This document shows positions 60,228 through 64,000 of a DNA stretch of 64,000 nt, piece after piece. How positions within the stretch are numbered: the first letter of the stretch is position 1; every line of letters starts with the position of its first letter. A program made the position numbers and the translations under genes. Origin of the DNA: Actinoplanes solisilvae. Lineage in GTDB: Bacteria > Actinomycetota > Actinomycetes > Mycobacteriales > Micromonosporaceae. The stretch is taken from assembly GCF_003999975.1 (NCBI RefSeq), contig NZ_RJAC01000035.1, forward strand, positions 1 to 64,000. Reading direction: 5' to 3'. The notes under the pieces are model-generated. The model saw only the letters and a program-made list of their open reading frames with translations. It ran no database searches and was not told where the DNA came from.

Positions 60228-61367
60228 ATGACAGTGACCGAAGAATCGCCAAGAACGCCGGCGATGGCCGCCGGCACCGAACAGACACCGTGCCTGGTGA
60301 TCGACGTCGACGTGGCGCGATCACAGTACGAGGAGATCGCGTCCGCCTTTGCCGGGGCGGGAGTGCACTACGCCGTCAAAGCCAACCCTGAGCTGCCACT
60401 TCTTCGAGTTCTGGCCGCCGCGGGGTGCAAGTTTGACGTGGCCAGCCGGGCTGAGATCGATCTCTGCCTGGCCGCGGGGGCATCGCCGGACGATCTCAGT
60501 TACGGGCATCCGATCAAGAAGAGCGAGGACATCGCGTACGCCTACTCGCGCGGGGTTCGTCTCTTCGCGTTCGACAGCGAGGGGGAGTTGGACAAGATCG
60601 TTACGCACGCGCCGGGGGCTTCCGTGTTGTGCCGGGTGCTGGCCTCCAGCGATGGGGCGCGGTGGCCGTTGAGCCGGAAGTTCGGGTGTGTGCCCGAGAT
60701 GGCTGTCGACCTGATGAAAGTGGCGGCCGGGCGAGGGCTGGACCCGGCCGGGATCGCGTTTCATGTGGGGTCGCAGCAGCTTCATCCGGATCGGTGGGAG
60801 CCGAGCATCGGCACCGTGGCGCAGATTTTCCGGCAGCTCCGGCGGGTGGGGATCGAGTTGCGGATCCTCAACGCGGGGGGTGGGTTTCCGGTCTCCTATC
60901 GGACGCCGGTCGCGCCGATCTCTGCCTATGCGGATGCCATCCACGCGGCTCTTCGCCGACATTTCAGAAATGTCGGGCCGGCTGTGATGATCGAGCCGGG
61001 GCGGTTCATCGCTGCGCCCGCTGGGGTGCTCCACGCCGAGGTGGTGCTGGTCGCTCGGAAGTCCTACTCGGACGAACCGCGGTGGGTTTATTTGGATGTG
61101 GGGAGGTTCGGGGGGCTCGCTGAGACGGAGGATGAGGCTATTCAGTACGAATTGTCTACGGCGCGGGACGGGCCGTCAGGGCCGGTGATCCTAGCCGGGC
61201 CCACCTGCGACAGTGTGGACATTCTCTACCAACACGCCCCTTACGATCTCCCGCTGGACCTGGCGGCCGGCGAGGTGATCCAGATTCTGGGGACTGGGGC
61301 TTATACGGCTACTTATTCGTCTGTGGGGTTCAACGGGCTGCCTCCGTTGCGGACGGTTATTCGGTGA
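60228..61367 (+). CDS. Type III PLP-dependent ornithine/lysine/diaminopimelate decarboxylase family
   Basis: 379 residues from ATG 60228. The PLP lysine is in VHYAVKANPELPLLRVLAAAG (about 45-65). FDVASRAEIDLCLAAG, FHVGSQQLH, LNAGGGFPVSY (phosphate loop), MIEPGRFIAAPAG and the catalytic CDSVDILYQ are all typical of the alanine-racemase-fold ornithine decarboxylase group. It probably decarboxylates ornithine or lysine to a diamine used for polyamines or a siderophore. Substrate choice cannot be read. Codon use is relaxed (more T/G third positions) compared with neighbours, suggesting possible transfer. Confidence 0.85.
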   Translation: MTVTEESPRTPAMAAGTEQTPCLVIDVDVARSQYEEIASAFAGAGVHYAVKANPELPLLRVLAAAGCKFDVASRAEIDLCLAAGASPDDLSYGHPIKKSEDIAYAYSRGVRLFAFDSEGELDKIVTHAPGASVLCRVLASSDGARWPLSRKFGCVPEMAVDLMKVAAGRGLDPAGIAFHVGSQQLHPDRWEPSIGTVAQIFRQLRRVGIELRILNAGGGFPVSYRTPVAPISAYADAIHAALRRHFRNVGPAVMIEPGRFIAAPAGVLHAEVVLVARKSYSDEPRWVYLDVGRFGGLAETEDEAIQYELSTARDGPSGPVILAGPTCDSVDILYQHAPYDLPLDLAAGEVIQILGTGAYTATYSSVGFNGLPPLRTVIR

Positions 61368-61395
61368 GAGGGGTGTGAGTCCGCGCCACCAGCCT

Positions 61396-61447
61396 GGTGG
61401 TTGGGCTGGTTGCACGTGTGCAGGGTGGTGGTTGGGCTGGTTGCACG
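61396..61447. repeat. 21-bp direct repeat, two copies
   Basis: GGTGGTTGGGCTGGTTGCAC plus G occurs at 61396-61416 and 61427-61447, separated by ten bases (TGTGCAGGGT). Both copies are exact. Function unknown. Confidence 0.85.
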
Positions 61448-61484
61448 CGGCTGCTGAGCTTGCTGGCTCCGCTTCGCTCCGCGG

Positions 61485-61583
61485 GGGCGGTCGTCTTTTA
61501 GGTCAATGACTTGGGCCCGGTTTCCAACGCCGCAAACCCCACGGCGTCGGAAACCGGGCCCAAGTCATTGACGACGACCGCCC
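61485..61583. repeat. Large inverted repeat (cruciform-capable element)
   Basis: A 24-base arm at 61502-61525 (GTCAATGACTTGGGCCCGGT then TTCC) is matched perfectly by its reverse complement at 61549-61572. Inside, ACGCCG/CGGCGT extends the stem to a 9-base loop. Outside, GGGCGGTCGTC (61485-61495) pairs with GACGACCGCCC (61573-61583), with a 6-base TTTTAG bulge on the left. Total span is about 99 bases. It could be a strong bidirectional terminator or a MITE-like palindromic element. Confidence 0.85.
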
Positions 61584-61780
61584 GGGTCGTTCTCGGGCAG
61601 CGCCTTCGCGCACATTAGGGGGTGGTGGCCGCGGCCCGAGTAGCGAGCTCGCGAAAGTTGGCGGGTGGTGGTTGTGACCCGGATGGTGAGCTGGCATGGG
61701 ATGCGGGGTGAGTGGTTGCGCTGGGTGGCTCAGGTCCAGTCCAGCCCGCCCGGCTGAGTTGGTCGCGCCCTCAACCCCCA

Positions 61781-62000
61781 GTCCGCCCGGCCGAGTCCGC
61801 CCGGCCGAGTCCGCCCGGCCGAGTCCGCCCGGCCGAGTCCGCCCGGCCCAGCCCAGTCCGGCCCAGCCCAGTCCGGCCCAGCCCAGTCCGGCCCAGTCCG
61901 GCCCAGCCCAGTCCGGCCCAGCCCAGTCCGGCCCAGCCCAGTCCGGCCCAGTCCGGCCCGGCCCAGTCCAGTCCGGCCCGGCCCGGCCCGGCCCGGCCTG
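61781..62000. repeat. GC minisatellite with 14- and 15-bp units
   Basis: GTCCGCCCGGCCGA repeats five times without change from 61781 to about 61850. It is replaced by a related unit, GTCCGGCCCAGCCCA, in variable 10- and 15-base forms to about 61970, then by plain GCCCG runs. The top strand is strongly C-rich over G/A. It ends about 120 bases before the mannosyltransferase start and may be a slippage hot spot. Confidence 0.88.
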
Positions 62001-62117
62001 GTCTGGTCTGCCGGGGGCCGTTCGGGCTGGGGTGGAGATCTTGGCGGACTGTGGGCTGCCATCGGGGCGTCATTTGGGGGACGGCGGGGCTTTACCCACT
62101 ATTGAGAGGGTGCTGCG

Positions 62118-63461
62118 GTGTTCACATCGCGTGCCACCGGGTTTGCCGGGGCCTGCCTGGTTGCGGCGGGTGGGTTCGGGGCTGGAGCGCTGCCCGTGGG
62201 GGTGCCGTTCTTCGCGGGGCTCACGCATGTGCGGATCGGGCTCGTCGCGGTCTACGGCGGGCTGGCGTTGCTGCTGCTCGCCTGGTGGCACGGGCGGCAC
62301 GCCGAACAGAAGGTCTGGCCGACGCTCGCGTTGTGGGCCGGGCCGTTGCTGGTCGCGCCGCCGCTGTTCAGCCGGGACGTGTACAGCTACGTCGCGCAGG
62401 GCGTGCTGCTCGGTGAGGGATTCGACGTCTATCGGGTCGGGCCGTCGCAGCTCGGCGGGCTGCTCGCGGCGCAGGTCCCCGAGATGTGGCAGCACACGCC
62501 AAGCCCGTACGGGCCGGTCTTCCTGGTGTTGGCCGGGTTGGTCAGCGCCAAGGGGCATCTGCTTCTCAGCGTGATCGCCATGCGCCTGCTCGCGGTGGCC
62601 GGGCTGGCGCTGCTGGCCTGCGCCGTTCCGATTCTGGCCCGGGCCGCGGGGGTACGGCCCTCGTCCGCGTTGTGGCTGGCTGTGCTCAACCCGCTCGTGC
62701 TGATCCACTTCATCGCGGGCGCGCACAACGACGCTCTCATGGTCGGGCTGCTGGCGGCGGGGCTGGCGGCCGCGGTCCGGTGGCATCCGGTCGGCGCGAC
62801 GCTGCTCGTTGTCGCGGCCGCGCTGGTCAAGGCTCCGGCGGCGCTCGGCCTGGTGGCGGTCGCGATGATCTGGTCGACGTACGCCTCCCGGTGGCGCGCC
62901 GTGCTTTCGGTCGGTGCCGTCGCCGCCGCGGCGACGGCGTTCTTCACTCAGATCGCGGGCACCGGCTACGGCTGGGTCGCCGCTCTGAAGACTCCGATCT
63001 CGCCGCACAACCTGTCGCTGACCAGCGTGCTCGGCCGGGCGACGGCCGGCCTGCTGCGCGACGACGGCGTCGGCGAGACCTTCGTACTCGATCTGTGGCG
63101 CTGGCTGGGCGTGCTGGCCACGGTGGTCGTCGCCGGTCTGGTGTGGGCGTCGATCGACCGGCTCGGACCGCTCTATGGTCTCGGCGTCGTGCTGGTGGCG
63201 GTCGTCGCGTTCGGCCCGGCCCTTCGCCCCTGGTATCTGACCTGGGCCCTGGTGCCTCTCGCGGCCGCGCCCGTCCAACGCTGGATCCGTCACGTGCTGG
63301 CCCTGGCCTGCGCGGTGCTGGCCCTGGTCGTGCTGCCCGACGGATACGCCGTCGACCTTGAGGAGTTCCTGCTGGCCACGATGGGTGTGCTGGCCGGGGT
63401 GGCGATCTTCTTCGGCGTACGGCTCGGCGTCTCTCTGGGCGTGCGCCCGGTGGCCGCCTGA
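62118..63461 (+). CDS. mptB: Polyprenol-phosphomannose-dependent alpha-1,6-mannosyltransferase, MptB-like
   Basis: 447 residues with about 11-13 helices. The loop PPLFSRDVYSYVAQGVLLGEGFDVYRVGPSQLGG (about 75-112) carries the Arg-Asp catalytic motif seen in MptA/MptB GT-C enzymes. HTPSPYGPVFLVL follows, and NPLVLIHFIAGAHNDALMVGLLAAGLA is also typical. Such enzymes add alpha-1,6-mannose to lipomannan cores outside the membrane, using polyprenyl-phosphate mannose. GTG 62118 starts at the first helix. It overlaps the next mannosyltransferase gene by one base. Confidence 0.85.
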   Translation: MFTSRATGFAGACLVAAGGFGAGALPVGVPFFAGLTHVRIGLVAVYGGLALLLLAWWHGRHAEQKVWPTLALWAGPLLVAPPLFSRDVYSYVAQGVLLGEGFDVYRVGPSQLGGLLAAQVPEMWQHTPSPYGPVFLVLAGLVSAKGHLLLSVIAMRLLAVAGLALLACAVPILARAAGVRPSSALWLAVLNPLVLIHFIAGAHNDALMVGLLAAGLAAAVRWHPVGATLLVVAAALVKAPAALGLVAVAMIWSTYASRWRAVLSVGAVAAAATAFFTQIAGTGYGWVAALKTPISPHNLSLTSVLGRATAGLLRDDGVGETFVLDLWRWLGVLATVVVAGLVWASIDRLGPLYGLGVVLVAVVAFGPALRPWYLTWALVPLAAAPVQRWIRHVLALACAVLALVVLPDGYAVDLEEFLLATMGVLAGVAIFFGVRLGVSLGVRPVAA

Positions 63462-64000
63462 TGACCGCCCGCCGCATCGCCATCGTTTCCGCGGCGGCTC
63501 TCGCCGTGGGCGTTTTCCTCGTGACCGTGCCGACGTTCCGCGAGTTCTTCGACCTCGGCGTCTATCGCGGCGCCGTGCATTCCTGGCTGGTCGACGGCGA
63601 CGAGCTCTACGATTTCCTCTACAACGGCACCGAGTACGGCTTCACATATCCGCCTTTCGCTGCCCTGGTGTTCAGCCCGCTCGCGTTGATGAGCTGGCCG
63701 GTCGCCGTCGCGTTCAGTGTCGTCCTCAACACCGGCGCCGTCGTTCTGCTGCTGCGCTGGTTCGCGGCCCCGATCGTCCGCCGGCACAACGGTCCGATGT
63801 GGTTCGTCGGCGCGCTGGTCTTCCTGGCGATCCTGGTCTTCGAGCCGGCCCGTGACACGTTCAGCTTCGGGCAGGTCAACCTCGTCCTGCTCGCGCTGGT
63901 CTGGGCCGACCACCGCGCGCTCGTCACCGGCCGGCGCTGGGCGGGTGCCGGCATCGGCCTGGCCTCGGCGATCAAGCTGACCCCGGCGGTCTTCATCGGC
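63461..64000 (+). CDS. GT87 (DUF2029) mannosyltransferase, N-terminal part
   Basis: The gene starts with ATG 63461 (TGATG overlap with mptB) and runs past the window end; 180 residues are visible. They hold a first helix (IAIVSAAALAVGVFLVTVP), the loop EFFDLGVYRGAVHSWLVDGDELYDF with the conserved acidic residues, GFTYPPFAALVFSPLALMSW, and SFGQVNLVLLALVWADHRAL. This is the GT87 alpha-1,2-mannosyltransferase pattern (PimE/Rv2181 type), a polyprenol-phosphate-mannose user. With mptB it suggests mannan or lipomannan assembly. Confidence 0.85.
   Translation, partial: MTARRIAIVSAAALAVGVFLVTVPTFREFFDLGVYRGAVHSWLVDGDELYDFLYNGTEYGFTYPPFAALVFSPLALMSWPVAVAFSVVLNTGAVVLLLRWFAAPIVRRHNGPMWFVGALVFLAILVFEPARDTFSFGQVNLVLLALVWADHRALVTGRRWAGAGIGLASAIKLTPAVFIG

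Larger units (their letters stand above)
61368..62117. other. 750-base non-coding stretch with three repeat types
   Basis: No gene is supported between the decarboxylase and the mannosyltransferase. The stretch holds a two-copy 21-bp repeat (61396-61447), a large inverted repeat (61485-61583) and a GC minisatellite (about 61781-62000), each listed separately. The open frames that cross it are repeat-driven Pro/Ala/Gly strings. Base composition of 61600-61740 is G/T-skewed and unlike coding DNA nearby. Confidence 0.7.

Noticed and set aside
61696..62574. Long open frames across the second minisatellite
   Set aside because: They are repeat-driven Pro/Ala/Gln strings that run out of frame into the mannosyltransferase gene.

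Overview
The window is a piece of a high-GC actinobacterial chromosome, most likely from Micromonosporaceae (Actinoplanes-like). The GC content is very high, GTG starts and 4-base ATGA/GTGA gene overlaps are common, and the order pncB / clpS / DUF2017 / mec-cysO-cysM / metallo-beta-lactamase phosphodiesterase / rph / rdgB matches the Mycobacterium tuberculosis Rv1330c-Rv1341 neighbourhood. MptB-type and GT87 mannosyltransferases at the right end also fit mycolata/Micromonospora-type envelopes. The genus is inference.

Layout. 1-5.4 kb: the end of cytochrome oxidase subunit I, a GC-rich minisatellite, an SMR efflux pump with its TetR repressor and a double operator, an MFS exporter, and the NAD salvage pair pncB-pncA. 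5.4-12.7 kb: clpS, DUF2017, the protein-thiocarboxylate cysteine pathway (mec, cysO, cysM), a cAMP-phosphodiesterase-like MBL protein, a GT4 glycosyltransferase, and rph-rdgB preceded by a 3 x 17 bp repeat carrying two perfect DnaA boxes. 12.7-17 kb: a four-gene muropeptide recycling operon (MHS permease, anmK, RpiR/MurR regulator, murQ). 17-18.7 kb: an isolated, divergently oriented gene with an RNxxxH HEPN-type motif. 18.7-28.2 kb: the histidine utilisation operon (RpiR regulator, hutU, M20 amidohydrolase, hutF, hutI, hutH), followed closely by a leucyl-tRNA synthetase paralogue lacking the CP1 editing domain.

28.2-46.5 kb: two ECF sigma systems, a CopB-type copper ATPase under a CsoR-like operator, a CopC-CopD protein, MOSC, expansin and GNAT genes, tRNA-Leu(TAG), bcp, a MauE-DsbA thiol-redox operon, a 1210-residue membrane protein with a histone H1-like tail, orn and tRNA-His. 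46.6-61.4 kb: a two-gene histidine kinase locus, several exported proteins (CE4-CBM2 deacetylase, stand-alone FtsX ectodomain lipoprotein, WD40-like lipoprotein, subtilase), an ECF sigma factor that appears to start at CTG, a TrmB/LuxR-type regulator and a type III PLP decarboxylase. 61.4-64 kb: a large inverted repeat, a second minisatellite, and two polyprenol-phosphate-mannose-dependent mannosyltransferases, the last cut by the window end.

The most unusual items are the editing-domain-less LeuRS paralogue, the solitary HEPN-motif gene, the CysO carrier with a 28-residue extension beyond its Gly-Gly, the membrane-anchored H1-like protein, and the MHS permease built into an anhydromuropeptide operon. 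No phage, insertion sequence or CRISPR array was seen.
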